64,000 bases of DNA from Candidatus Paceibacterota bacterium (GTDB lineage: Bacteria > Verrucomicrobiota > Verrucomicrobiia > Limisphaerales > UBA8199), in assembly GCA_035452965.1 (NCBI GenBank), contig DAOTCE010000016.1, positions 1 to 64,000 of the forward strand, given 5' to 3'. A model generated the notes under the pieces. That model made no database searches. It was not told the origin of the DNA and saw only the letters and a program-made list of their open reading frames with translations. A program made the position numbers and the translations under genes. Below, piece by piece: positions 45,137-54,341 of the stretch. How positions within the stretch are numbered: position 1 is the stretch's first letter; every line of letters starts with the position of its first letter.

Positions 45137-45838
45137 TCACTTGTTGAACCGGAAATTCACCACGTCGTAGTCCTGCACGACATACGTCTTCAGCTCCAAG
45201 CGCTGCTTGCCCGCGCGTTTGGCCTGCGTCTCCCCGCCTGCGGCGGAGAAGTCCGCGAAGCTGATGACCTCCGCGCGGATGAACCCTTTCTGGATGTCCG
45301 AGTGAATTGTGCCCGCCGCTTCCCAGGCGGTCGTCCCCTTCCGGATCGGCCACGCGCGATTCTCCTTGCCGCCGACCGTCAGGAACGAGATATAGCCCGC
45401 TTCCGCAAACGCGCGCAGCAGCAGCGCTTCGGGGTTCTGCAAGTCCCCGGCCGCCGCAACAGTAATCGGCTTGGTGGTGTAGAAACTGTGCGCCGCCACC
45501 GCCTGCAGGTCCTCCGCGCTCACGCCCGCGTTAAACAGGAACCGCTCGCTTTCGAGCAACCCTTTAATCCGCTCCAGCGCCGCCCGCTCCGCCGGATGAG
45601 GGTCACGGCCCAGGCGTGTCTCCACAAATTCGAGGTCCTTTAGGATCAGATCCGCCTTTGCGTCGCCGCTGGTGAGGATGGCGTCGGCATCCAGCAATTG
45701 GTCGTCGCCGATCACGTCGGCCTGCGCGTGTGTCTTCTTGTCGGCTTCGACCAGCGTGTGGGCCTCGTCGAGCCGGGGGTCTTTGAGGTTATGCTTGCCG
45801 AGCTTGATCTCCGCAATGCCAAACAGGGCGATCTTCAT
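45137..45838 (-). CDS. YchF C-terminal-like protein lacking the GTPase domain
   Basis: A 233-residue protein with clear similarity to the last part of the Obg-like ATPase YchF: SFLTVGGKENRAWPIRKGTT, AWEAAGTIHSDIQKGFIRAE, VISFADFSAAGGETQAKRAG and LELKTYVVQDYDVVNFRFNK form the TGS/YchF_C domain. Full YchF is about 360 residues with an N-terminal P-loop (GxPNxGKS). Here that region is replaced by MKIALFGIAEIKLGKHNLKD, without a P-loop, plus a helical part. The reading frame is intact and well structured, so it may be a real paralogue rather than a pseudogene. It probably interacts with ribosomes but cannot hydrolyse nucleotide by the known mechanism. Confidence 0.8.
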   Translation of the reverse strand: MKIALFGIAEIKLGKHNLKDPRLDEAHTLVEADKKTHAQADVIGDDQLLDADAILTSGDAKADLILKDLEFVETRLGRDPHPAERAALERIKGLLESERFLFNAGVSAEDLQAVAAHSFYTTKPITVAAAGDLQNPEALLLRAFAEAGYISFLTVGGKENRAWPIRKGTTAWEAAGTIHSDIQKGFIRAEVISFADFSAAGGETQAKRAGKQRLELKTYVVQDYDVVNFRFNK

Positions 45839-45943
45839 AAGAACCTTTGATCGGGCGTCATAAGAGGCCGGAGCTTAAAGAAGTCCGCCCAATTCGCAAA
45901 CAGGTTTTCGGGCTTCAACCAGCGGGGGGCATCCTGCCTGCGG

Positions 45944-48493
45944 CTACGACTGCGGCCTGTAGCGCACGAGCAAGCTGGTGCCGCGTTTCATCATGCGCAG
46001 CTCGACATTGTTCATGAGCTGCCGGCCGGTGAGCGTGCGCGTCTGGTTCGCGCGGCCTTCCTCAAAGATATCGAGGTGATAGGATACCTCTGGATTCACG
46101 CCCCTCAGGCCGGTCTGGAGCACGGGGTAAGGGCACTCATCGCGGCGGAAGGCTTGCACAATACCCGCGTTAAGGTCGCTGCGATGAAGTTGCCAGGCAA
46201 GCAGCGCGGTCGGACCGAGCGCGCATGGAGTGAGCGGGTAGAAATCGCCATACCAGAATTCCTGATTCAGTTTGACCTCGGCGAGCGCGGTGCGGGCGGC
46301 CTTGATGGAGAACGTCTCGTCCAGGACGGGGAACTGGCAGATGACCCCGGCGGTCGCCGAGCTGCGCAGGTCGTAAGCGTCGGTGGTCCAGGCGCACGCG
46401 CCAAACAAGGGCACGTAAAGGCTCAGGCCGTAAACATGGGTTTGGTTCCAGTCGGCGTGGCCGGGGGAACAGCCGGTGTCGCTGTGCCAGAGCGGCACAG
46501 AGCGGCGGCAGGTTTCGAGGTCAATCCTCCGCCCGCCGCTGGCGCAATTGTCAATAAACAGCCCGGGGTGCTTGGCCAGCAACTCGTCCCAAAGCGCGTA
46601 CAGGCCTTCCACGTAACGGATTTCCGTCAGGCCCAGGCGGTTGGTGGCGTCGGCCTGGCGCCAGAAGCTGAGCGGGTCAATGTTGAAATCATTGCGGTAA
46701 GCGTCCATGCCGAACTCAGTGATGCGCCGTGACAGCAAGTCCGCAAGCCAGCGGCGGGCGGCGGGATCACCGAGCTTGAACAGACCGCCCTTGTCGCCGC
46801 CAAACACGAATTCAGGGTGGTCGCGGGCGATTTGGCTCCTGGGCGCGACGCGCTCAGGCTCAAACCAGACCATGAATTTGAGGCCCAACTGGTGGCAGGC
46901 TTCACTCACGGGCTTCAGGCCATTGGGGAACCGCTGGGACGGGTAGAACCAGTTGCCTACGCCGTTGGGGAAGCCGCCCTCGAACCACGCAGCATCGAGC
47001 CAGTGCATGTCGCAGCCGACGTTGTAAGCGGCCCGAGCGGCTTGAAGCTGGCCAGCTTCCGTCCCCCAATCAGGGCGCGTACTGGCGTACCGGTCGAAGC
47101 ATTGGAGCGCGACCGGCATGGCCAGCGGCCGTCCGTTCAGCTTAGGGGTATACTCGAACAACATCAGGCGGCGGAAGCGATTGTGCGCTTCCAAACGGTC
47201 GCCCTGCCATGCCAGGATGAGGATGCGCGGGGTGCGAATCTTCTCACCGGGACGCAGCACGAGGGAGAGCCTCTCCAAGCCAATACGCAGGTTGGTTGGC
47301 CCGGCCGCCGCGCGGTCCAGGACGGCACGCCATTGACCCGACCAGCCTATGGCAGTGATCAGGCCTTCGTCGCCGTACTGAACATTAAAGAATGGAAACG
47401 CGCCGCTGGAGGAACGTCCGCCTTCCGGCGTCAGCACAACGCTCTGGCCGGGCTCAATCTCCGTCTCGATCGGCAGGAAAGAACGCTCGCCGCCGACATC
47501 GCCGTTCAACCGGTGCAATTTGACCGGCTTGCGGTGGTAGCCGGTAATCAGTTGGGTGTCGAAGGCATGAACCTGGTCGAGCAAGGGCGTGTCCTCCGTG
47601 CCCAGATTCTCGAACTCCAGCATCCACTCGACAGCCGGGTAGCGCTTGAAGACCATGGCGGTGGCGCTCACGCGCAGGCTGGTGTTGGGATCGGTCCAGC
47701 TTCGCTGGTGAATAATTCGGTTTGGGGTTTCTTTCGTTTCGATTGTGCGCTGCCAGCTATTCAGGACCGTGGTTGCGCCCGCCTTCCCATAACGGAACGA
47801 GAATGGCCGCGTCGAGCGGAGGAAAGGCTGGCTGCCCGCATCCGCCCAATGGACTACCCCATCGCCCGTGATGACACAGGCATCGGCCCAGTCAGCCTGG
47901 TCGTGGCTCGAGCCATCAGCGGTCGCTTCCACCTTGAGGACAAGTTGCCGTGTTCCAGGGGGCAGATTGATCTTGACCGGCACCGGGGCATTGGTGCCTC
48001 GAAGGACGGGTGTCCGGAAAACACTCCGGCCGTCTAACTCAACGTTGAACTGGACCGAGCCGCGCACTCCCTCGGTGTCAGGGTTGTTGTCTAACCCGAC
48101 GAACGCCCTGAACTCTTTCGCGTCCGGCGGCAGGCGCAGAAGCAACTCGCTGTTGGCGTGAGTGCCCAGCCCGTGCTTGAACTTGCGCTTCCCAATCTGG
48201 ATCGGCGTCTCGATGCACGACTGGCCGAACCGCAAACTGCCGTGGTCCTGATGGCGAACCGTGACGCGCACTGCCGGCGCGCGCCCTGGCGGCAATCGCC
48301 CCGTGAAGACCTGGCTGACCCAATCCTGCATTTCCTGGATTTCCACGGGATTGGCCATGAGAGCATCCGCCGGCGCATCTGCCGGAATGTCGGAGGCGCC
48401 GAGCCCCAACACGGCCTGCGCGGCAAGCAAGAGCACCAACAGCGAAGACGCGAGCGCGCGGCCGCTGTATGTGGGAATCGCGCACCTGAACAT
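45944..48493 (-). CDS. secreted alpha-galactosidase-like enzyme with N-terminal NPCBM domain
   Basis: An 849-residue exported enzyme. Signal region MFRCAIPTYSGRALASSLLV to about residue 33. The NPCBM domain (about 70-200) has LRFGQSCIETPIQIGKRKFK, HGLGTHANSELLLRLPPDAK and FRAFVGLDNN. The GH36/GH27-type barrel (about 470-790) has MHWLDAAWFEGG, KFMVWFEPERVAPRSQIARD, YRNDFNIDPLSFW with the nucleophile Asp, and IDNCASGGRRIDLETCRRSV then LWHSDTG with the likely acid/base Asp. It should remove terminal alpha-galactose (or a related sugar) from plant or algal glycans. ATG 48493 is used; the upstream extension to 48676 lacks a signal. Followed on the same strand by the YchF-like gene. Confidence 0.9.
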   Translation of the reverse strand: MFRCAIPTYSGRALASSLLVLLLAAQAVLGLGASDIPADAPADALMANPVEIQEMQDWVSQVFTGRLPPGRAPAVRVTVRHQDHGSLRFGQSCIETPIQIGKRKFKHGLGTHANSELLLRLPPDAKEFRAFVGLDNNPDTEGVRGSVQFNVELDGRSVFRTPVLRGTNAPVPVKINLPPGTRQLVLKVEATADGSSHDQADWADACVITGDGVVHWADAGSQPFLRSTRPFSFRYGKAGATTVLNSWQRTIETKETPNRIIHQRSWTDPNTSLRVSATAMVFKRYPAVEWMLEFENLGTEDTPLLDQVHAFDTQLITGYHRKPVKLHRLNGDVGGERSFLPIETEIEPGQSVVLTPEGGRSSSGAFPFFNVQYGDEGLITAIGWSGQWRAVLDRAAAGPTNLRIGLERLSLVLRPGEKIRTPRILILAWQGDRLEAHNRFRRLMLFEYTPKLNGRPLAMPVALQCFDRYASTRPDWGTEAGQLQAARAAYNVGCDMHWLDAAWFEGGFPNGVGNWFYPSQRFPNGLKPVSEACHQLGLKFMVWFEPERVAPRSQIARDHPEFVFGGDKGGLFKLGDPAARRWLADLLSRRITEFGMDAYRNDFNIDPLSFWRQADATNRLGLTEIRYVEGLYALWDELLAKHPGLFIDNCASGGRRIDLETCRRSVPLWHSDTGCSPGHADWNQTHVYGLSLYVPLFGACAWTTDAYDLRSSATAGVICQFPVLDETFSIKAARTALAEVKLNQEFWYGDFYPLTPCALGPTALLAWQLHRSDLNAGIVQAFRRDECPYPVLQTGLRGVNPEVSYHLDIFEEGRANQTRTLTGRQLMNNVELRMMKRGTSLLVRYRPQS

Positions 48494-48620
48494 GCGACGA
48501 GAGTACCTGATCCCGGAGAGCAGAGCAAGCGCGGTGCGACCGGCGGCTGCGCTGTCCTCGGTCTTCTCCTGCCCTTGCACCACCTGCACCCCGCAGCGGC
48601 GGTCTCCCACCCTGTCGCAG

Positions 48621-50774
48621 CTAAGGAGAGTCGGGCAGCATCTGAGCCTTGAGCCGCTCGAAGTGGTCGCGCACACGGGTCTTGGCCGTGAACTCCCAGA
48701 CGGTGGTGTGCTGTTCGCGCAAGGCCAGCAAAGCGGCAGACCAGGCCTGGGCCCAGCCGCTTTCGATGGACCAGGCGCCCCAGCCGACGTCCGCCGAACT
48801 CGCCCAGGCTTCCCAGCGACGGTCGTCGAAAGCGCGAAACCAGGTGCCGTTCAGGTAGGGGAACTTTCGCGAGCGAGTCTGGATGCGGCAGAGATACTCA
48901 GCCAGCCGGTTTTCAGCGTCCTTGAACCTATGGTCGCCAGTCGCACCGACGGCCTCATGCAGGCCGAGCAGGGCGAAGCCGCTGGTGTAAAGCTGGTCGC
49001 TGACGGGGTCGCCATTCTGCTGCAACAACGGGGTCTCGCCGGTGCCGTAATCTTCGTTGCGCTGGGGCGTTTGGTAGTGGCCGCCATGGACACGACCCAG
49101 GCGTTCGTGGATTGCCCCGGAAGGTTGCTGGCAGGCGAGGAGATCGCCCGCGACACGGTCCAGCCATTGGCGGTGCTCGGGAGTATCTTCCACGCGGACG
49201 AGCCAGGCGAGGCAAAGGAGCATGTGGGCGCGTTCGAGGTTGTCAGACCAGCGCCACTGGTCGGGATAGGCTTTCATGGTCATGGCGATGGCTGTGCGCG
49301 ACCGATCCAGGAACGGCCGGAACCCGGTGTGCTGGTAAGCCCATAGATAGCACGCCCAGAGATACGATTCGAAGTGCGGCGCGTAGCTGATGGGCTCGCC
49401 CTCGTAATAGGGCCTCCAGCCGTTCTTCTCCAGGGCCGGCAGGTCGATGCGGTCAGTGCGGAAACCGAGCTTGCCGGTGGTGCGCAGGTTGGCCAGCAGA
49501 GCGCGCATGAGACGCTCGTCCCAGCGGGTGCTCTTCATGGCGGCGGCGGCGACGGCCGTGGCCAGCATGGAGCGGGCGTTGTCATCGCCGTAATTGGCCA
49601 CGAGCCAGGCGGGCGCAATGTCGCCCCACCCAATGAGGCCGAAAGCGCCGTGCTTCGGGTCGTCGCGCGGGCCCCGGCACATGCCGGAGGTGAAATAGAC
49701 GAAGTCGAGTAGGTTGCTGGCGATCAGGGCGCTGGATTTGCGACGGTTGAGCTGGTTGTCCAGTGCGAAGACCATAGCAGATTCGAGATTGCAGTCGGCT
49801 CGCAGCGGGAGGCGGCGAAGCTGGTTGCCGTCGAAGAGGATTCCCGAGGCGTAACCTTCCAAAATGCCGAGCGAGCCATCGCCTTCGGGCGCGTCGGGCC
49901 CGGCAGGCTCGGCCGTTTCGGCATTGGCGGCCAGGGCCTCGTAGAGTCGCGACTTCTCTGACGGATGAACCAGCAAGTGCGAGCTGGCGAACCACGCGGC
50001 GGACTGCTCAAACGCCTGGCGCTGGAAACGGCGGGGCAGCTTGGCGGTGGCGCTGAAAGCGGGTCCCACGACTGGCGTCGCCTTCAACGGGTGGGCGTGC
50101 TGCGGATCGAGGGTGGCGAGTATCTTCTCCCACACAAGCAGCCAATCACCGGCGGGGGCATAGCGTCCGGTGACAAAGCTGCTCAGCCTGGTCGTCGCAA
50201 CCATTAGCTTGCGCTCCGGCACCTCAAAGAGAATCGGAAAGGCGTCCTTGTCCGGGATACCGTAAATGGCCGTGTCATAGCCCGCCACCCTTGCCACGAC
50301 CAGCACGGCGGGCGGCGCGTTGCTGACCGGCACGAAATGGCAGTCGTGCGCGGCAAGTATGCGGAGGCGGGGAAGCGCGGGCGCCAATCCATCAGAGGAC
50401 ACGACGATGCGCTCCCAAGTGGTGGAGCGGGGCGGCGCAATGTCGAGGCCGGGAACGGCGGCGGGGTATTCAATGAACAGGCGAAGGTCCTTTTGCCGCG
50501 CCAAGTCTAAGCCAGCCGGGCTGAGTGTTGTCCGGGACGCGGGGTAATTATCCGCCAGCAGCAATACGCCGGAGCCGGGCGGAGCCGCTTCTACTGCGGC
50601 GAGTGGCGTCGCGAAGCGCGGATAGCGGGCCTTGCCCAAGGAGGCGTAGAGGTCGTTCTGTGCGGTACAGCAAAACGTCAAGGCCGCGGTGCCGGGCCTT
50701 GCCGCTGACGCAGGAGTGACCGCCACAAGCAGCGTACCACCCAAAAGTGCGAGCAGAAACGGGGGTAGGTTCAT
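48621..50774 (-). CDS. exported six-hairpin-type protein, possible polysaccharide enzyme
   Basis: A 717-residue exported protein with signal peptide MNLPPFLLALLGGTLLVAVT (cleavage near ASA-AR). Residues about 30-260 contain a beta-rich domain; residues about 290-700 have repeated helix pairs: NLESAMVFALDNQLNRRKSS, APHFESYLWACYLWAYQHTG, RWSDNLERAHMLLCLAWLVR and SGFALLGLHEAVGATGDHRF, as in alpha/alpha-barrel glycosidases. A specific family is not clear. It lies 127 bases upstream of the alpha-galactosidase on the same strand, consistent with a shared degradation role. ATG 50774 is chosen; a longer frame (to 51089) reads through repeat copy D and is artefactual. Confidence 0.7.
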   Translation of the reverse strand: MNLPPFLLALLGGTLLVAVTPASAARPGTAALTFCCTAQNDLYASLGKARYPRFATPLAAVEAAPPGSGVLLLADNYPASRTTLSPAGLDLARQKDLRLFIEYPAAVPGLDIAPPRSTTWERIVVSSDGLAPALPRLRILAAHDCHFVPVSNAPPAVLVVARVAGYDTAIYGIPDKDAFPILFEVPERKLMVATTRLSSFVTGRYAPAGDWLLVWEKILATLDPQHAHPLKATPVVGPAFSATAKLPRRFQRQAFEQSAAWFASSHLLVHPSEKSRLYEALAANAETAEPAGPDAPEGDGSLGILEGYASGILFDGNQLRRLPLRADCNLESAMVFALDNQLNRRKSSALIASNLLDFVYFTSGMCRGPRDDPKHGAFGLIGWGDIAPAWLVANYGDDNARSMLATAVAAAAMKSTRWDERLMRALLANLRTTGKLGFRTDRIDLPALEKNGWRPYYEGEPISYAPHFESYLWACYLWAYQHTGFRPFLDRSRTAIAMTMKAYPDQWRWSDNLERAHMLLCLAWLVRVEDTPEHRQWLDRVAGDLLACQQPSGAIHERLGRVHGGHYQTPQRNEDYGTGETPLLQQNGDPVSDQLYTSGFALLGLHEAVGATGDHRFKDAENRLAEYLCRIQTRSRKFPYLNGTWFRAFDDRRWEAWASSADVGWGAWSIESGWAQAWSAALLALREQHTTVWEFTAKTRVRDHFERLKAQMLPDSP

Positions 50775-50904
50775 TTGGAGTGTAGGATTGGGCGATGATC
50801 GGCCAATTGCATTGGATAAGGATGATTGAAGAGTCAGCCCGAGGCAAGCCAGCCTCGGGCTTGGCCGCCGTTGGCCAAGTAGCGCACTCCACTGATGCAG
50901 TCCC

Positions 50905-51127
50905 GTATCCCTGAACCCGGTAGTCACCCCACTGAAAACCGGCGTTGTGTCCATTTTTGAGACAGTGATAGTTCCCGAGCGTAGTCTTCCCGGCCAGAAA
51001 TGCCAGTGTGACAACGCTGTGACACCCGTGATACCCCTGTGTGTATCCCATGGGGATCGCTCCCCATGGGATACACACCGTAGTCCCACTGGATTGGCGC
51101 CGTCCCATCACCGGAGCTGGTTTGGGA
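50905..51127 (-). repeat. dispersed hairpin repeat, copy D (stem 51039-51056 / 51061-51078)
   Basis: On the minus strand this copy matches copy C in both flanks (GGGACGGCGCCAATCC and GGTATCACGGGTGTCACAGCG), but its palindrome arms carry the A/B-type core GTGTGTATCCCATGGGG. The stem is 18 bp with a TCGC loop, and the outer pairs are lost. The small second motif also occurs (50946-50966; TGTCC, a 7-base A/T spacer, GACA). It sits in the shared space between the divergent six-hairpin gene and tyrA. Confidence 0.85.
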
Positions 51128-51431
51128 ATCACGCAGTCAGGGGGGCGACCATCCCAGCTGTGCCGAGCATGGCAATTTCATTGCGGCTTTGCGCTACCAA
51201 AGCTATTCCCTGCCAAAGCAGCCGGTTGCCTGCAAAGTGAAATCTCGTATATCCGCTTGCGCCTGCCCGTCTCTTCTCGTGTCTTCATCCAGCAACCCAC
51301 CGCCAAGCACTGCCGATCCACCAGCCCCGGCAGCGCCTCCGGAAGCCCTTGCTTCCTTGTATCGCTTCACCGCCACCCCTTTTGCCAACTCGCAGCTTGA
51401 ATCCTGCAGGGCTAAACCTGAGACTCCGAGC
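51128..51431. other. non-coding region upstream of tyrA
   Basis: An open frame runs in phase with tyrA from 51189 but its residues show no resemblance to the family. No ATG, convincing promoter or RNA motif was found. Confidence 0.4.
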
Positions 51432-52316
51432 GTGCGCTGGAAGAAGATCACATTGATCGGCGTGGGCCTGCTGGGCGGTTCGCTTGGGATGGCCCTGCGG
51501 CGACGCCGGCTTGCGGCATCGGTGGTGGGGTTTGTCCGGCGCGCAGCCAGTGTGGTCGAGTGCGAAACTCTCCGGGCGGTGGATCGGGCTACTTTAGATT
51601 TGGCCGAAGCGGTGCGAGGAGCAGAACTGGTTGTCCTGTGCACACCCCTGGCCCAAATGCGGCCGCTGGCGGAACAGATGCTGCCGGCGCTCAAGCCGGG
51701 GGCCATCGTGACCGACGTAGGGAGCGTCAAGGCCAGCGTCGCGCGGGACCTGGAAGCGCTCCTGGCGAAAGCGGGGGCACACTTTGTAGGCAGCCACCCG
51801 ATGGCCGGTGCCGAAAAGATGGGCGTCGTGGCGGCGCGGGCAGATTTGCTTGCCAACGCCGTGTGCGTCGTTACCCCCACACGGAAGTCGAGCTCGGCTG
51901 CAGTGCAGAAGGTGGAGCAGTTCTGGAAGGCGGTCGGCTGCCGCATACTTCGGCTCACGCCAGAGACGCACGATGAGCTGGTGAGCCGCTCCAGCCACCT
52001 GCCACATGTAGTGGCCGCCCAGCTAGCGAACCTGATTCTCAGCCCGAACCGCCCGAAAGAACAGGCAACGCTCTGCGCCAACGGCTTTCGGGATACGACG
52101 CGTATTGCAGTCAGTTCCCCGGAAATGTGGCGAGACATCACCCTGGCCAACCGGAAGAACCTGCTGCGGGCATTGGCGGTCTTCACCACGGGCTTGCAGC
52201 AGTTCAAGCGCGCACTGAAGGCCGGGGATGGGCGGGCTGTGTCGAGGTTCTTCGAACAGGCCAGGCAAAAGCGCGAGGAGTGGGCGGCACACGCCGGCTC
52301 GCGCTCGCCGGAGTGA
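51432..52316 (+). CDS. tyrA: prephenate dehydrogenase
   Basis: A 294-residue NAD(P)-dependent enzyme making 4-hydroxyphenylpyruvate for tyrosine. The Rossmann start VRWKKITLIGVGLLGGSLGM sets the N-terminus; GAIVTDVGSVKASVARDLEA, HFVGSHPMAGAEKMGV (substrate site) and SRSSHLPHVVAAQLANLI are family motifs, followed by FRDTTRIAVSSPEMWRDITL. I start at GTG 51432, the first codon of homology; no ATG fits. Length is normal for a monofunctional TyrA. It leads tyrA-aroA-cmk-plsC, with 26 bases before aroA. Confidence 0.92.
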   Translation: MRWKKITLIGVGLLGGSLGMALRRRRLAASVVGFVRRAASVVECETLRAVDRATLDLAEAVRGAELVVLCTPLAQMRPLAEQMLPALKPGAIVTDVGSVKASVARDLEALLAKAGAHFVGSHPMAGAEKMGVVAARADLLANAVCVVTPTRKSSSAAVQKVEQFWKAVGCRILRLTPETHDELVSRSSHLPHVVAAQLANLILSPNRPKEQATLCANGFRDTTRIAVSSPEMWRDITLANRKNLLRALAVFTTGLQQFKRALKAGDGRAVSRFFEQARQKREEWAAHAGSRSPE

Positions 52317-52342
52317 AAGCCGTGCAACTTCCGGTCTAGACT

Positions 52343-53629
52343 ATGGCGTTGCCCGACCTCGTTGAAATCGTTCCGCTCGACAAGCCGGTGCAGGCCGAGA
52401 TCACGGTGCCGGGGTCAAAGAGCATTACAAACCGCGCACTGATCCTGGCGGCGTTGAGCGAGGGCGAAACGACCTTGCATGGCGCGCTGTGGAGCGAGGA
52501 CACGCAGGTAATGACCGAGTGCCTGCAGGAACTGGGGTTCATGGTGAACGTCGAGAACGATCCGCATGAGCCGTGCAATCGCACCATCACCGTTTACGGC
52601 AAAGGCGGCCAGGTGCCCCGCGGCGGCACCGCGACGCAGCCATTGGAGCTCTTCGTCGGCAATGCCGGCACGGCGGCTCGGTTTCTGACGGCGCTGGTTT
52701 GCCTGGGTGACGGCGTCTATCGGCTGACTGGCGTGCCGCGCATGCACGAGCGCCCCCAAGCCGCGCTGTTCCAGGCGTTGCGCGAGCTGGGCTACCGGAT
52801 CGAGTCGGCCAACGGCAAGCTCCCGGCACTGGTCCACGGCCGCGGCCCGCATGCAGCAAGGAGCCAGGTGAGCATTGCTGAAAGCTCACAGTTCGCCTCA
52901 GCGCTCCTGCTTTGTTCGGACGCTGGCAGGTGGCAGGTCGAGGTGTCGGAAGAGAACGCCGAGGAGTCACCCTACGTCGCCATGACGCGGAATTTGATTG
53001 CGGGATTTCCTCGAAGCGGAGGCCGGTTTCAGATTGAACCGGATGCATCGAGCGCCAGTTACTTCCTGGCCGCGGGCTCCCTTCTATCCCTCAGCGAGCC
53101 TGCCTTAGCGTCGGTGGTAAATGTCCATGCCGGGCCAGTTACAGACTGGCAGGTGGACTCCAAATTCCGGCGCTTTCTGCCTCTGCCGGCCAGCATCTCG
53201 CGCCTCACCGACCTGGGCGACAGCATAATGACGGCGGTGATCCTGGCGCCGTTTTCGCAACGGACCGTCCAGTTCACCGATCTTGGCCGCTTGCGTGCCC
53301 AGGAGTGCGAACGCGTCGCGGCTCTCCGCACCGAGTTGACGAGGTGCGGCGGAACGGTGATCGAAGAAGGAGACACGCTGACAGTTCATCCCTCCCGGCT
53401 TCACGGCGCGGAGATTGAAACCTACCACGATCACCGCATGGCCATGTGCTTTGCGATTCTGGGATTGAAAGTTGCCGGAATAAAACTCAAGAATTCCGTG
53501 TGCGTGAAGAAGACGTTCCCGAATTTCCTCCAGAAGCTGGCCGCCCCCCCGCCCGGCGGACTGGGAGCGAAGCTGCTAGAGGCAAAGGGCGGACGTATCC
53601 TCAGCGAAGCTGAACTGTTTGCTGAATGA
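52343..53629 (+). CDS. aroA: 3-phosphoshikimate 1-carboxyvinyltransferase (EPSP synthase)
   Basis: A 428-residue shikimate-pathway enzyme joining PEP to shikimate-3-phosphate. Family motifs: ITVPGSKSITNRALILAALS at the N-terminus (with the active-site Lys), LFVGNAGTAARFLTALVCLG (PEP site), ESSQFASALLLCSD, TDLGDSIMTAVILAPFSQRT and YHDHRMAMCFAILGL near the C-terminus. An apparent insertion at about 58-90 (FMVNVENDPHEPCNRTITVY) is seen in some bacterial subclasses. Length is usual. The class (glyphosate sensitive or tolerant) is not determined. Confidence 0.95.
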   Translation: MALPDLVEIVPLDKPVQAEITVPGSKSITNRALILAALSEGETTLHGALWSEDTQVMTECLQELGFMVNVENDPHEPCNRTITVYGKGGQVPRGGTATQPLELFVGNAGTAARFLTALVCLGDGVYRLTGVPRMHERPQAALFQALRELGYRIESANGKLPALVHGRGPHAARSQVSIAESSQFASALLLCSDAGRWQVEVSEENAEESPYVAMTRNLIAGFPRSGGRFQIEPDASSASYFLAAGSLLSLSEPALASVVNVHAGPVTDWQVDSKFRRFLPLPASISRLTDLGDSIMTAVILAPFSQRTVQFTDLGRLRAQECERVAALRTELTRCGGTVIEEGDTLTVHPSRLHGAEIETYHDHRMAMCFAILGLKVAGIKLKNSVCVKKTFPNFLQKLAAPPPGGLGAKLLEAKGGRILSEAELFAE

Positions 53630-53654
53630 ATCCACTACACCCGTTAGGAAACCG

Positions 53655-54335
53655 ATGTTGCAGCCCAATCGAAGGCCACCGATCGTAATCGCCATTGACG
53701 GCACGAGCGCCAGCGGCAAGAGCACCAACTCCAAGCTGGTGGCCAAGGCGCTGGGCTTCGTGCATGTGGATACCGGCGCCATGTATCGGACGCTGGCGTG
53801 GTATTGCCTGCAGCAGCGGATTGACGTGCAGAACGCCAAGGCCGTGGCGGCTGCCTGCCGCCGCTGGAAGACGGCGCTCAAATGCAGCGACGGCCACGCC
53901 TACTTGGTGGTGGACGGCTATTACCCCGCCCAGGAGATTCGGACCGCCGAGGTCAGCGGAGCGGTGTCACACGTGGCCACCGTGCCCAAAGTGCGCGACT
54001 GGATGAAAAGGAAGCAACGCGAGTGCATCCAGTTCGGCAATTTGGTTATGGAAGGTCGGGACATCGGCACCAATGTATTCCCGGAAACCGATTTCAAATA
54101 TTACCTGGATGCGAAGCTGGAAGAACGCTCCCGCCGCCGGGCCGCCGACGGCATCCAGGAAAATCTCGCGGCTCGCGACCAGCGGGACAGTCAGCGCGCC
54201 GCGGCTCCCCTCATGATCGCGCTGGGGGCCAGGGTCATCAACAACTCGCAAATGACCTCGGAGCAAACCAGCGGGACAATCCTGGCGGATATCCGAAAGC
54301 GGCTGGCGGATGCGGAGAAGGCTCGAGGCAGATGA
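53655..54335 (+). CDS. cmk: cytidylate kinase
   Basis: A 226-residue NMP kinase phosphorylating CMP and dCMP. Near the N-terminus, IVIAIDGTSASGKSTNSKLV is the P-loop and LGFVHVDTGAMYRTLAWYCL is the CMP-binding strand. Further marks are VSGAVSHVATVPKVRDWMKR, LVMEGRDIGTNVFPETDFKY (LID/NMP site) and YLDAKLEERSRRRAADGIQE. ATG 53655 has an AGGAA site at 53646-53650. Length matches Cmk (about 220-230). aroA-cmk adjacency is common; rpsA, often next, is missing and plsC follows instead. Confidence 0.94.
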   Translation: MLQPNRRPPIVIAIDGTSASGKSTNSKLVAKALGFVHVDTGAMYRTLAWYCLQQRIDVQNAKAVAAACRRWKTALKCSDGHAYLVVDGYYPAQEIRTAEVSGAVSHVATVPKVRDWMKRKQRECIQFGNLVMEGRDIGTNVFPETDFKYYLDAKLEERSRRRAADGIQENLAARDQRDSQRAAAPLMIALGARVINNSQMTSEQTSGTILADIRKRLADAEKARGR

Positions 54336-54341
54336 GCCGCC

